Source of the DNA: Anisodus tanguticus
Lineage: Eukaryota > Streptophyta > Magnoliopsida > Solanales > Solanaceae
Direction of reading: 5' to 3'
NCBI GenBank assembly: GCA_034509755.1
Contig: CM067548.1
Coordinates: 10,375,188-10,439,187 of the forward strand
DNA length: 64,000 nucleotides
How positions within the stretch are numbered: position 1 is the stretch's first letter; every line of letters begins with the position of its first letter. The notes under the pieces were generated by a model that saw only the letters and a program-made list of their open reading frames with translations, was not told the DNA's origin and ran no database searches. Position numbers and translations under genes: made by a program. Below, in pieces: positions 1 through 11,701 of the stretch.

Positions 1-1519
1 CACAATTTCCACCGGTAGGCGAATCACTCCCGAATCATTCACATGATATAATATAAATAAAGTGAAAAGAAAAAAAATACTATACAATTTGTGTCGTGAT
101 ATAAATGCAAAATATAAGTGTAAGAAAATGAACATAACCCCCATAAGATCTGGTTTGTGAATAGAAGAGCACTAATAATCTGATACAAGACTGAAGCCAA
201 AGGCAACATAGTGCCAAAATTGAATAATCATAATGAGAAATGTATGAATATGTCTCCAGAATCAAGTAAACACATAGATAAAGATATAAGTGTACCGGGG
301 TATGCTGGAAGAAGCATCCTCACTCTGAACACTGAAGTTCACCTGCTCGGACTCACACTCGAGATCGCGAACTGGTAGTGGAATCAATATCTGCATCAAG
401 AATAGATGTAGCAAGTGTAGCATGAGTACACAACGTACCCCGTAGACATTATAGACCGACAACGATTGAAGACACGCAAAAAGAGATAAATATCAAGTTG
501 ACACCAAATACACCTATACTAAACAATTCAATAGTCCAAATAATGTCACGTTGTCCACAATATAGTTCACAGAGTACACATATCACCTTATTCAGGTAAG
601 ATTTCATAATCACTTAAGTCATCTAGTTCCAGAAGAGTTCAATAACAGTGATCCAAGTATTAAAGAGTAAGTACAATCCTTTCATATTCCGAAATCTCCA
701 AGTCATCAACAATCAATACAGAACCAAGTCCATCCACAGATAATCAATAAAATGATATATGTATGATATGAATGCAATGCATATGCCAGGTACCTTTATC
801 TTCCAGTGTACTAGCTGTCAAGTTTATATTATGATCAGCACACCCATGGGGGACCTGCGAAGTCCATATACATTCCTCCAGAATTTCCTATCGGAGCCTA
901 ATTCTTGGCTGAATAATAATAATTGTGCAGGCGTGCAACCCATCCTTCCGTGTATCATCATTATCATCTCAGTGTTGCCATAATCTCATAAGTGTTCTTA
1001 CCTTCCCGGTATCTTATACCCATAACATATGTCATGACACTCCAATATCAATATCCTCAGAATCATGAGTGTATGAATGCAATGACAATACTAAGCAAGA
1101 ATCATAATTTCATGAGATGCAATCAAGTATAGGGATGAATATCACATGCTTTCAAGACTACATCAACATATAATATAAGTACAATCAGGATGTCATATCA
1201 AGCATGTGTGATGAATAAGCACAACAATAACAAGTATGGCGACGAGCTCACATAATGGAGACAATCCCAATCAATCAGCAATCAGAATCAACTTAAGGCT
1301 GATTCCCCAAATTACCCATCATCACAGTTCAACATCGGTACCCACTCAAACGTTCATCACAACCATTTGAGTGGGACCCCCAACACGCCCAATACCCTTC
1401 AATATTTATAACTTCTATTGGAGTCTAGTGAAAGTTAGCCGTAGCCTACCTCTGGGCCGAACTGGAGCCTCAAATAGTGAAATCTCGGGGATAGCCTTGC
1501 CCTTCCGCTGCGCCTCGTA

Positions 1520-1775
1520 TAGGGGTGGCCAACGGGATGGAGTGGGGTGGGTCGGGGGAGGCTTGGCGGGATCGGGGTGGGGTGGGTCGGGGGAGGCTTG
1601 GCGGGATCGGGGCGGGGTGGGACGTGGGGAAGGGGGTGGGGTAGGGCGGGATCGGTACACGACGGCAGACTGGCGGGATTCGTCGATGTCCCATCCCGTT
1701 TCCGGTCCCATCGAAAAAGGGTACCGATCCTAGCGGGGCGGGTCGGTATCAGGTCGGGGGCGGATTTTCCTTTTT
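1520..1775. repeat. hAT-1 left (3') subterminal GC-rich block
   Basis: About 250 bp dominated by GGGTCGGGG, GGCGGGATCGGGG and GGGGTGGG words, sitting between the terminal repeat and AT-rich sequence. A segment of about 45 bp (GGGTCGGGGGAGGCTTGGCG) is directly repeated near 1549 and 1587. Base composition is sharply different from the rest of the window. Open frames seen here on both strands encode only Gly/Arg-rich or Pro-rich low-complexity peptides and are not genes. In hAT elements subterminal repeats usually bind transposase; that role is inferred here. Confidence 0.75.
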
Positions 1776-1991
1776 TTTTTACACTTAATTTTAAAAAATA
1801 ACATATATATAAACGACTCAATAATTAAATAAGATAGTGTAATAAAAAACATCCCAAGGCTGTTTTTGTGCCTCTTATATTATTTACTAGAAATATGATT
1901 TTTTTATAAAACAAATACAATTGTCAAAATTGCAACTTTGTAGTGTAGTTCAAAAGTTTCAAATGACATAGTAAAATTGCAATTAAAGAAA

Positions 1992-4437
1992 TTACATTTT
2001 GAAAAAAACCTGTTCTAGTTTCTTTATAATTTCCCGTGGTTCTTCGGTTGAAATTGGTATTTGTTGGTCAAATTGCTCCACGTCATTTCCACCACCTTCG
2101 GATAAGATGTCTTTGTAGTTTTCATCTTCTTCTTCGTTGATCTTCGGTTGACCGCACCTTCTCCGCTCCGCTCGTATCCAATCTCTGAATAATACTGCTA
2201 TCTCCAAGCTGTCTCCAGCTAATGAGTGTTTGTGCTCTCCTATTTGATATATGCCGGTAGAAAAAGCACTTTCAGACGCTGTTGATGACGCCTGAATGTT
2301 CAAAACATCTTGGGCCATCATTGAAATTGTTGAAAGGTCTTCTCCTCTTCTCTCCTCTCCAGTATTTCAACAAGTCTTCACGTCCTTTTTCATTCAGAAC
2401 TACTTGGTACGGTATAGTACGCTGCAAAACAAAAACATCAAACTCGCTAATTTGGTTAGTGTTACCATCACACATTCTATTTCTGAGGCTTTCAATACTA
2501 GCCGCAGAAACAACATGTCTTTTATAAGGTTGTATTGAAGAAGAAGAAGAAGATGAAGAATGTATGAAAGCTGGTTGGTTGCTAGCACTTTCTTGTTGGT
2601 AATACTTATATACTTTTTTGCATTCGTCTTCTATGCTAGACAACACTTCTTCTTTAGTTAGTTCAATAGGTGGTGGGTCATTTGGAATTTTGGGAGTTGG
2701 AGGTGGTAGTACTGATGTACAATCATAAATACTTTCAATAAGTGATTTACATCCGTCTATTTTAATAGTCGGATTTAATACAACACCAATAATATAAATA
2801 GTGGGAATAAGAATATTTTTTTTATAAACATTTTTTTAATAGTTGCCTTATAATCTGGTTTATCCATATATTCATTAAGTAATAAAAATATTAGAGCTAT
2901 ATAAAACAACATAGTTGAAATAGTAGGATAATATATACCGGAAAATTCTTTTGTTGCTTGAAAAAAATTCTCTAGACATACAATAAGTTCGAAAAAAATT
3001 CCCAATCGCTATCTACAACCATATCAGTTGGATTTTGATTATGAGCGTTAAAAAATAAAGTTATATGTCTTCTATAGTCATAAGCAACAAGTAGTTGCTC
3101 GTATAAATAATTCCACCTAGTGGGTACTGCTTCGGGAATTTTTCTATAAGGTAGTTGGCAATCGTGACAAGTTTTTTTATAATCTTTTTTTCGTTGTATT
3201 CTATTATTTTTAAAAATAAAGTTTATAGCATATTGTATTTTACTAAGAATGTCTTCAAAAAGTGATAGACCATCCTTTACAACTAAGTTATATACATGGC
3301 ACACACATTTTATATGAAAATGATTTGGAAAAGATGGAGTTAAACTATTTTTTAAAATTGTAATAGCATAAATATTAGAAGAAGCGTTATCTAATGTAAT
3401 AGTCATAATTTTATCAGTTCTTCTGTAATTAATCGCACACTTGATAAATATTTTCTGCAATAAAAGTACCAATGTGCCTATCATCTATATATCTATACAC
3501 TAAGATACGTTTTTGCATAGACCATTTATAATCTATCCAATGACAGGATACCGTTAACTAATCATGGTCGTTAGTACTATGACCTATATCAGAAGTGATA
3601 GCCACTTTGCCATTAAAATGATATAATGAATAACGTAAATACTGTTGATATTCATGTGCAAATTTAAATACATCTCTCTTAACAGTTGATCTAGGAAAAT
3701 CGGTAAAAGCAGGATTATACATTTCTCTAATGTAATGAATAAAACTAGGAGATGAAGGAAATGAAAAAGGTAAACCCTCCACAACAACTAATTTTGCTAT
3801 TGCTTCCATATCTCTGTGTTTATTATAATTAGGGCCTAAAATTCCCCCCGTTGTGGGGTTAATTTGACTATGTACTTGGTCCGGGACAGTAAGTGAACCT
3901 TGTTCCGATGGAGAGGGCGTTTGTGCACCTGGTTTTTCAGCCTTGTATTGGGCAAACCTAGTTGGGTGATCCCTTTCTATGTGTCTCATTAAACCCCCCC
4001 GTCCCACCCTGACCTTTTCCAGTTTTAAATTTAAAAACATTTTTACAAATTTTATATCTAGCTACTTGATTGTCTATGTCCTTATAAAAAAATTTACATG
4101 CATCTAATTTTAATAGTCGTTTTGCTGGACCTCGTCTCATACTAGGGGGAATAAGAGGCATTCCAGTTGGAGGTGCACTAGTGAGTGTGTCATCTAGATT
4201 AGTCGGTGTATCATCTAGATCATCTTCTAAATTAAAGACTTGTTGACTTTAGGAAAATATCTCCTCGTCTAAATCTTATGGTATTGGAGGAAAATGTTCA
4301 GTATCAACAAAATCATCCTGTGTAGCAATATGATCCTGTCTAGGAATAGGATGACTAGAAGAAGTACCCCGGCCCTTGTTACCCCTACTAGAAGAAGCCT
4401 TACCCTTACCCTTAAACATACCTGTAATTCCTTTCAT
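1992..4437 (-). pseudogene. hAT-1 transposase, BED zinc finger, degenerate
   Basis: The gene starts at the ATG at 4437 (MKGITGMFKGKGK), the same N-terminus as hAT-2 and hAT-3. Domains in order: an acidic Ser/Thr-rich N-terminus, a BED-type finger (about 3960-4110), a catalytic region with TSDIG (about 3585), an LDNASSN block (about 3390), a C-x5-H block (KCVCHVYN, about 3305), an RWN block (about 3105), and the C-terminal hATC dimerisation region containing STASESAFSTG (about 2270), whose Glu is the expected third catalytic residue. Stops and frameshifts occur, for example at 4250, 4280, about 4000 and about 3560. In the finger the first Cys is replaced by Tyr (ARYKICKN against AICKICKN in hAT-3), so zinc binding should be lost. 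A GAA repeat at 2538-2562 encodes a serine run. Confidence 0.88.
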
Positions 4438-4738
4438 TTTAATTATGCTAAAAATAGTTAAAGATAATGAAATTAAGTGCGCTAAATAAAATAAAGAAAC
4501 AATAATAATTTAATGAAGGAATGAATGTACAAAACGCCGACGTAACGTCGACGTATAATCGAGAGGTTGAAAATTGAAACTTTTCTCGATGGAAGATCCA
4601 CAAGCTAGTTGCCAACTTCACTCCCAAATGAATAAATAAAATTAAATATTTAGTATACAATGTAGACTTGTAGAGAGATAGATTGAGAGATTAGAGAGAT
4701 TGTAGGAAGATTTGTGAGAAAGATGAAGAGAAAATGAG

Positions 4739-4748
4739 ATATTTATAG
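4739..4748 (-). promoter_or_regulatory. TATA box of hAT-1 transposase
   Basis: CTATAAATAT on the minus strand, about 300 bp upstream of the transposase ATG. It is followed by a pyrimidine-rich leader (TTTTCTCTTCATCTTTCTC) typical of plant 5' UTRs. The same TATA box and leader occur at 50927-50936 in hAT-2 and 56427-56436 in hAT-3, so conservation among three copies supports it. Confidence 0.65.
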
Positions 4749-4804
4749 TTGAAAAATTGGGTTAAAGTGTAAATATAATAACTTAGGGGTTTAAATAAAT
4801 ATTA

Positions 4805-5042
4805 AGGAGACAGGGGGTTGGAGGAGGGGGGAGGCAAAAAATGGTCGTTGGTGAAACGACTATTTTGTGCAAAGGGGAGGGATCGGGCGGGATCGGGGTG
4901 GGCTAGCGGGATTGGGGCGGGTCAGGTCCGAGCGGGACGAGACCATGTCCCGTCCTGGTTCCAGTCCCGGTACCGTAATTATTTTTTTTACATATCGTGG
5001 TCGTGGAGGGACCGGGTCGGCCCAGCCCACTGGCCACCCTTA
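4805..5042. repeat. hAT-1 right (5') subterminal GC-rich block
   Basis: The block begins with GGTCGTTGGTGAAACGAC (4843-4860), in which GTCGTT and AACGAC can pair as a 6-bp hairpin, followed by GCAAAGGGG and then repeated GGGATCGGGCGGG words up to the terminal repeat. The same hairpin word occurs at the corresponding place in hAT-2 (about 50782) and hAT-3 (about 56552). Confidence 0.7.
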
Positions 5043-6469
5043 GCCTCGTGATAATCGAAGTCTAATCACGCATATATTATTCGTTAATAAGAAGCTTTCA
5101 CAATATACAAGGGCATAATCCTTAACAAGCAAGACTTCCAAAACCAACCCCGAGCTCACATCGTCAAGACTAAAACTTTATTACCCAAAAACTATAAACA
5201 CATACTAGTTAATCATATCCTTAAGTTAATTAGAAAATTATACTCATTTGGACCTTCAATTGGACAATATACAAAAATCCCCAATTTGGAAACCCTAGAA
5301 TTTCCCCCCAAATCAAATGGATTTCTATACTCAAATTAAACTCTACAACATGATTATCTACCAATTTCCATCACTAATTCATAATAATAAAAGTAACCTA
5401 ATCCATAAACACCATTTAAATCAAGACTTAACTCTCTTAATTCCAAATGGAAGCCATAAATAATTTTACCCAATTCACATGCACAATCTATCACCATTAA
5501 AGGACTTAGAATCAGGAAATCAAATCATAAAGGATGGAGTTCTTACAAAAATGGAGGATTTGGTCTCAAAACTTCAGAAACTCACTAGTGGTGGCTCTAG
5601 GTTCGAGAAGACTATTTTTTGGAAAAGTCATCTAACCTAGGAAATTTAAAAGGACACCTAATCCAACGATTTTGCCTCAGCAGAATCGACTCCGTTGGCG
5701 CAGACCCGCTACCGCATGAATCGACCTCGCAGAGGTGGTGTCACTTGACACCTCGACTTAGCGCAGAAGGGCACACGACTCCGCAGAGGCGCACAAGCCG
5801 CTGCAGAAATCCCCTCTACCAAAGTGATAACTCAACAAAAGCTCATACCCTGCTTGTGCGAACCAACCTCCATAGAGACAGACACGCAAGAGCGAACACA
5901 GTGTTACCGAGGCGGACACCAGACACCAGACACCAGCAACAAATAAAACTATGCCAAACTCCTATCAAACACCCAAAACACTCCCGAGACCCCTCGAATA
6001 CAAATCAAACATGCTCATCTAAGGTAAACAATGCTACAAACTCACTCGTACCTTCAGATTTCCCATTTAACCGAGCTAAGAAATACTTTTCCAAAGAATC
6101 ATCTGAAATAACCAAATATCTAAATTTTACAAATAAGACCACCAAATACATCCGATTATCTCGAAAAGAAAACCAATGTCCGACTAACTCATAAATGACC
6201 CTTCAAAGCTACCAGAAACGACGGAACCTAGAAATAAACCCATCTACTCAAAAGTCAACCTTGAGTCAAACTATGAAAGTTCTTATTTTGGATTTTTCAT
6301 CTGAAACTCATATAAATAGACCTCGGGATCTGTGTCATCCATCCCCGCACATCATAAACCCTATATAAAGACCACATGAAGGGTAAAATTGGAAAATAAG
6401 GGTCTTTAGCTAAAAATGACAGGACGGGTCATTACATTAGATACTAATTAAACAAATATTCGTCCTCAA

Positions 6470-7000
6470 ATGGAGAGAAACAAACAAGGGAAACTTGCCA
6501 GGAGTAGTAAACAAGGTAGGATATCAGCTTCGCATGTCAGACTCTGTCTCCCAAGTCGCATCCTCAATAGGACGATGCTTCCATTAAACCTTCACAGAAG
6601 TTATCTCCTTCGACCTCAACTTTCTCACCTGCCTGTCCAAGATAACTGTATGCTCCTCCTCAAACTCCAAATTCTAATATAGCAATATGAAGTACCACTG
6701 AATGATATAAGAACTGTCAGCATGATACTTTTTAAGCATAGACGCATGGAAAACTAGATGGATGCCTGAAAGACCTTATGGCAGAGCCAACTCGTATGCC
6801 ACCTCCACAACCTGCTGAAGAACTTAAAAAGGTATGATATACCTCAGACTAAACTTCCCTCTCTTGTTGAACCTCATCATACCTTTTGTGGGTGAAACCT
6901 TCAGAAGAACTCTATCACCAACCATTAACTCTAAGTCTCAGACCTTCCGATCCGCATACTCCTTCTGCCTGCTCTGTGCTACCAGGAGCTTAACCTGAAT
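6470..7000 (-). pseudogene. Element A: end of pol, integrase C-terminus and chromodomain
   Basis: Minus-strand reading gives GDRVLLKVSPTKGMMRF near 6900 (integrase C-terminal region), then QQVVEVAYELALP near 6800, then VRKLRSKEI and WKHRPIEDATWETESDM at about 6535-6640. The last block is the chromodomain core of Tekay-type chromoviruses, which is thought to direct integration to heterochromatin. A stop falls between KV and WKHRP. The coding end is followed directly by sequence leading to the LTR at 6436. Confidence 0.8.
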
Positions 7001-7800
7001 CTACTTCACCTTCTCTAAACAACCCCTCAAAAAATCGGTACCCCAAGGATGAACATAAAATACATCAAACCAACTAATGGGAGAATGACATCTTCTATCA
7101 TACAAGGCCTCGAACAGTGCCATATCAATACTGGAGTGATAGCTGTTGTTGTACGTAAATTCTGCCAAAGGTAAGAACTTGTCCCAATGACTACCAAAAT
7201 TAATCACGCAGGCTCGTAATATGTCCTCCAATATCTGAATAGTCTGCTCGGACTGATCGTTAATATGAGGGTGAAAAGCTGTACTGAGATCTAAGCGAGT
7301 ACCCAACTCTCTCTGCAAAGTCCACTAGAAATGTGAAGTACTGAGTACCCTGATCCGAGATGATAGAAATAGGAACTCCATGAAGATGAACAATCTCACG
7401 AATGTAGATCTTAGCCAACTTCTCTGCATTATAAGTTATCTGGACCGGAATGAAAAGTGCGGACTTGGTCAATCTATCAACAATGACCCAAATAGCATTA
7501 AACGTGCCTAAAGTCTTGGGGAACCCAACAACAAAGTCCATGGAAATCCTCTCCCACTTCCACTCGGGAATGGGCATCCTTTGAGATACACCAATTGGTC
7601 ACTGGTGCTCATACTTGACTTGCTGATAATTCTGACACCGAGACATAAACTTAACAATGTCTCTTTGTCATCCTCCCCTACCAATAATGCTGCCTCAAGT
7701 CACGGTAAATCTTAGTAGCACCTGGATTAATCGAATATCTTTAACTCGTTCGATGTGAAGCTCTAGAACACCTGTATGAAACATCTCCTCTCGGGATTAA
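7001..7800 (-). pseudogene. Element A: integrase, frameshifted
   Basis: The HHCC zinc region is visible as INPGATKIYRDLRQHYW near 7690. The DDE core reads MDFVVGFPKTLGTFNAIWVI from about 7545, then IISDQGTQYF (second Asp present) near 7350, then a frameshift, then DQSEQTIQILEDILRACVI near 7215 with the third acidic residue. The tail FTYNNSYHSSIDMALFEALY is typical of gypsy integrase. The shift lies in 7260-7318, where two frames overlap. Integrase would insert the cDNA; this copy is broken. Confidence 0.87.
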
Positions 7801-8114
7801 CCGGACTTCGTAGAGGCCTCATCCATAGTCAATCTAGTCAAATCATCAACTCTAATAACGCATACTCTACCTTTGATCCTCAGCACCCCCTCACGATCAA
7901 TCATAGCCTTCTTGACCTCACTACTCATCACCTTATCTCAAATTTTGCATAAATTCACATCATCATACTGGGAGTCTGAATTTGATCCAAAAGAGATGAC
8001 CTCACCTCAACACAAGATGAATCCTATTTGAATTCAAAATATCTAGCCTCACAAAATGATTGGCCAAAGACTGGACCTCCAATGCCAAAGGACGCTTAGA
8101 AATGATCAAAAGAG

Positions 8115-8562
8115 GTAAACACCCCATGCTGACTGCCTTTCAGCTTAAGGCATCCACCACCACATTGGCCTTTCCTGGATGGTATAAAATAGTCATGTCA
8201 TAATCTTTCAACAACTCCATCCACCGACGCTACCTAGAATTCAAGTCCATCTGATTAAAAATATGTTGAAGACTGCAGTGATCGGTATACACCTCACAAT
8301 GGACACTATAAAGATAATGCCTCCAAATCTTCAAAGCAAACACAACAACAACCAACTCTAAGTCATGAATATGGTAATTCTTCTAATGCACCTTCAACTG
8401 CCTTGATGCATAAACAATAATCTTACCCTCCTCCATCAACCACAACCCAACCCAATCCTAAAAGCATCACAATATATAGTAAATTCCTTCCCCATTCACC
8501 GGTAGGGACAAAATCAGGGTTGTGGTAAAAAGAGACTTGAGCTTTTGAAAGCTTTTCTCATA
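8115..8562 (-). pseudogene. Element A: RNase H
   Basis: Minus-strand translation gives VYASRQLKVH, then a stop, then KNYHIHDLELVVVVFALKIW, RHYLYSVHCEVYTDHCSLQH and ILYHPGKANVVVDALS. These are the conserved blocks of Ty3-gypsy RNase H, including DLE and TDH. Several stop codons are present. RNase H removes the RNA template during cDNA synthesis. Confidence 0.82.
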
Positions 8563-9612
8563 CTATTCGGACCAAAGGAACGGTACCTCTTTGTGAGTCA
8601 AACACGTATGATGAGAAGTAATAGAAGAGAATCCTTTGACGAACCAATGATAGTAGCTAGCAAGACCCATAAAGTTCTGAATCTCTGTCACATAAGTCGG
8701 TCTAGGCCAGTCCCTGACTGCCTCTATCTTCTTAGGATCAACCATAATACCCTCCTTGGACACCACGTGTCCCAATAATGCCACAAAGTCCAACAAAAAC
8801 TCATACTTTGAGAACTTAGCATATAATTTCTTCTCCTTTAATAACCCAAGAACCACTTTCAGATGTTGCTCATGGTCCTCCCGACTCTTCGAATAGATCA
8901 AGATGCCATCTATGAACACAATCACAAAATAATCCAAATACAGCTTAAATATACCATTCATCAAGCCCATGAATGTTGCAGGGGCATTAGTAAGCCCAAA
9001 TGACATCACTAGGAACTCGTAATGGCCATAACGAGTTCGAAAAGCCATCTTAGGAACATCCTCAGCCCGAATCTTCAACTAGTGATACCCGGACCTCAAG
9101 TCAATCTTCAAAAACACCGAAGCACTCTGAATCTGGTCGATAGGTCATCAATACGAGGGATTAAATACTTATTTCTAATGGTGACCTTGTTCAACTTGCC
9201 TGTAAGGAATACACATACGCATGGTTCCATCATTCTTCTTCACGAACAAGACAGGAGCACCCCATAGAGATACACTCAGTTGAATGAAGCCCTTACTCAA
9301 CAAGTCCCAAAGCTGCTCCTTCAACTCTCTAAGCTCTACCGAAGCCATACAATATGGAGGAATGGAATTAGGTCGAGTACCCAACTGAAGATCAATGTAG
9401 AAATTAATATCCATTTTTGATGGCATACCTGGTAAATCTGAAGGAAAGACCTCGGTAAACTTACTAACTAGCGAAACGGACTCAAGGGAAGGAGTTTCCA
9501 TACTCGTATCCCGAATATGAGCAAGATATGCCAGACAACCCTTGTCTACCAACTTCCTAGCACGGATGAAAGGATGATCTTCTTGGGAGCAGGGCTGGGA
9601 GTGCCCTTCCAC
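8563..9612 (-). pseudogene. Element A: reverse transcriptase, catalytic Asp changed
   Basis: Two open segments make up the domain. At 9175-9612 the RT N-terminal block reads GFIQLSVSLWGAPVLFVKKN then DGTMRMCIPYRQ. At 8563-9078 it continues with MSFGLTNAPATFMGLMN, the catalytic block FVIVFIDGILIYS near 8900, and LLGHVVSKEGI with the connection region. The catalytic block is normally F-[IV]-D-D; here the second Asp is Gly, which should abolish polymerase activity. A frame break separates the two segments between 9078 and 9175. Confidence 0.9.
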
Positions 9613-10010
9613 TCTAACCTCGAAAGACTAGGCATAACTATCATGACTGTCTTGGCACGACAGTCCATAATCACGTGGTACGGAGATAGCCAATCCATCC
9701 CCAGAATAATATCAAAGTGAACCATATCTAAAATGACCAAATCTATCCAGATATCGTACCCTATAAAAGTGATAACACACATATGATAAACTCTATCTAC
9801 AATCACAGAATTACAAACCGATGTGGATACATATATAGGGACATCAAGCATATCACACCACATATCCAAATAAGTAGAAAAGTAGGAAGACACATATGAG
9901 AAAGTATACCCTGGATCAAATAACACTGAAGCTGATCGGTGATAGACCGAGATGATACCTATGATAACCGCGTAAGATGCCTTAGACTCAGGCCTACCCG
10001 AAAAAAACAT
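9546..10010 (-). pseudogene. Element A: aspartic protease and RT linker
   Basis: Open for about 155 codons. The active-site block is VLFDPGYTFSYVS near 9910, a plant gypsy form of D-[ST]-G with Pro, and the flap-end block DIILGMDWLSPY follows near 9690. The frame ends in the linker to RT. The protease processes Gag-Pol. The Ser/Thr expected after Gly (DPGST) is Tyr here (DPGYT), a possible loss-of-function change. Confidence 0.85.
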
Positions 10011-10169
10011 AGCAATGAGTGCGTCCTACATCAAACTGAGTACCCTGCTGGCCACCTCGGCCAAAATGAGATCTATCTATCTCTGACTAGGATCCACCAT
10101 GATCAGACTGATGGCAACCACGGCCCGACTGAGATCCTCCCCAACTAGCCTGACTACCACCCCTGGATG

Positions 10170-11501
10170 GTTGTGCTAGAATCCTGGGTGCGCGAGATAT
10201 ACTCGATACAAATCTCGGGCACTCCCTATTGTAGTGCCAAACCTCACCACAATTATAACAAGTCCTGGCAATTGAGGGTTGTTAGATAGATATAGAAGAA
10301 CCCGAACCACTATGATTAGAATATCGAGACTGAGACCCCTCAAAGATTGGCCCCCACTATAATCGCTCTGTGCTGCAGAGACACCATTTTTAATCTAGAG
10401 GGCTATTTGAATAGGTCAACTAGGTTGTGACTGCTGATCACTACTTTGATGCCCATAACCACGGGAAGTAGAACCGTTGAACTGTCCATGTCGCCTCACC
10501 CTCTTATTACGCTTATATATGGGCATCCTACCTCTCACGTACTCCAATATCCTTGCATGCTCATCCATAGTCTCAAAAGAAGCTTCATAGGCCACTAACT
10601 GAAACATATCCAACCAAAGCGGAATGCTCAATCCTCTAACAAAATATCTCACTCGCTCAGCCTCTGTAGGTAGTAGCGGTGCTGCATAGCGCGATAAGGA
10701 ATGTATGCGATTCCCATACTATGCAACTGTAGAGTCTCTCTACTCAATCTTCTGAAACTCATCACGCTTGCTCAGACGCATGCTCAAAGGCACATACTTC
10801 TCCAAAAAAAAACAATAAAACCTAACCCAAGATAATGGAGGCAACCCCACTGGTAGGCAATTAACATACGCTCTCCACCATTGTTTTGCATCTCCCAAAA
10901 GCTGAAGGGCTACAAAACTGACTCTATGTGACTCCACAATACCCAGAGTATACAACCTGTTATGATTGCTTATAATGAACTCATGCACATCCTCTTTGGG
11001 CTAACCATAAAATATCAGAGGCTTTATGTTTGAAAAGTGCTCCCAAATCTTCTGCTCATTGCGAGTCATAGTTGTCCCTACAATAGGTCAGAGACCAAAA
11101 TATGAAGTATGAACCTCATCAATTAAGGGTGATTACATCACTGCCGAATGAACCCTAGAGTACGAAACTTGGGAGTCTGAGTCTGCCTTTCTCCCACACG
11201 GGTCTGAGAACCACCCGGAGTAGTCAGATGCACGCCCACCTAGGCAAAACCATCTAAGACACCTAACAATATGACTAGTGTGTCTTGTAGAACTAGAGTA
11301 GGAATAAATCCAAGCTGATCCATGGCTGGCCCTATCTCCTCCTCAAGTAACTCGTCCTGAGGCTCAATATATGACTCAGGGGACTCTACTCTAGCACGAG
11401 CTTGACCGGCTCTTTGTGCCCCATCCCGAGCTAGTGTCGCTTTCTGGGCTCTACCTCAGCCCCGATGCCTCCTTTCTCATCACGTCGGCACACGTCCTCA
11501 T
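10170..11501 (-). pseudogene. Element A: gag with CCHC zinc knuckle
   Basis: A plausible start is the ATG at 11501, about 185 bp downstream of the PBS. Recognisable capsid blocks are LLGDAKQWWRAYVNCLP and FLEKYVPLSMRLSKRDEFQK (10740-10988), then YFVRGLSIPLWLDMFQL (10590-10652). A complete zinc knuckle, C-YN-C-GEVW-H-YNRE-C, lies at 10219-10260. Several stops separate the open pieces. Gag forms the virus-like particle and packages RNA. Confidence 0.85.
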
Positions 11502-11685
11502 AATCTATGAGAGAATAGAAACAAAGGTCAGATATTAATTTGATTCAACTTAGCACGAAAGGAATGAAGAAAATGGAATTTCTTAAATGTCCTATAGCCT
11601 CTCAAAGATAAGTACAGACATCTCCACACTGATTAGCGAGATTCTACTAGACATTGCTCTTATATTTAAGATAGTTTAACCTAAA

Positions 11686-11697
11686 GATTTGATACCA
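11686..11697 (-). other. Primer binding site of element A
   Basis: Minus-strand TGGTATCAAATC, four bases from the 5' LTR end. The canonical plant initiator tRNA-Met site is TGGTATCAGAGC; two bases differ. The better preserved copy next to the related LTR at 31512 has the canonical sequence. Confidence 0.8.
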
Positions 11698-11701
11698 ACT
11701 T

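Larger units (their letters stand above)
1520..5042 (-). mobile_element. hAT-1: hAT DNA transposon in the LTR of element A
   Basis: The element is 3523 bp. Its ends are TAGGGGTGGCCA at 1520 and TGGCCACCCTTA at 5042, an imperfect 12-bp terminal inverted repeat. It is flanked by GCCTCGTA (1512-1519) and GCCTCGTG (5043-5050), an 8-bp target duplication with one mismatch; 8 bp is the hAT hallmark. Inside are GC-rich subterminal blocks at both ends and one minus-strand transposase gene with stops. The surrounding LTR sequence resumes directly after the duplication. The decay of both the gene and the duplication suggests that it is older than hAT-3. Confidence 0.93.
1..6436 (-). repeat. 3' LTR of element A, split by hAT-1
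   Basis: The left end lies just inside the LTR: bases from position 1 match the 5' LTR from about 11736. The right end is GGTCATTACA at 6427-6436, which read on the minus strand is the LTR start TGTAATGACC. Without the 3.5 kb hAT insertion at 1520-5042 it is about 2.9 kb, more than twice the 5' LTR of the same element, because the 5' LTR has lost two segments. The stretch 5619-6194 contains an open frame that is only LTR sequence and has no resemblance to a protein family. Confidence 0.88.

Noticed and set aside
1371..1821. Overlapping open frames of 74-128 codons on both strands, Gly/Arg- or Pro-rich
   Set aside because: They arise from the GC-rich subterminal repeats of hAT-1, show no family resemblance and are open on several frames at once.
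5619..6194. 191-codon open frame
   Set aside because: Lies inside the LTR of element A; homologous LTR positions at 12400 and 28500 do not keep the frame.
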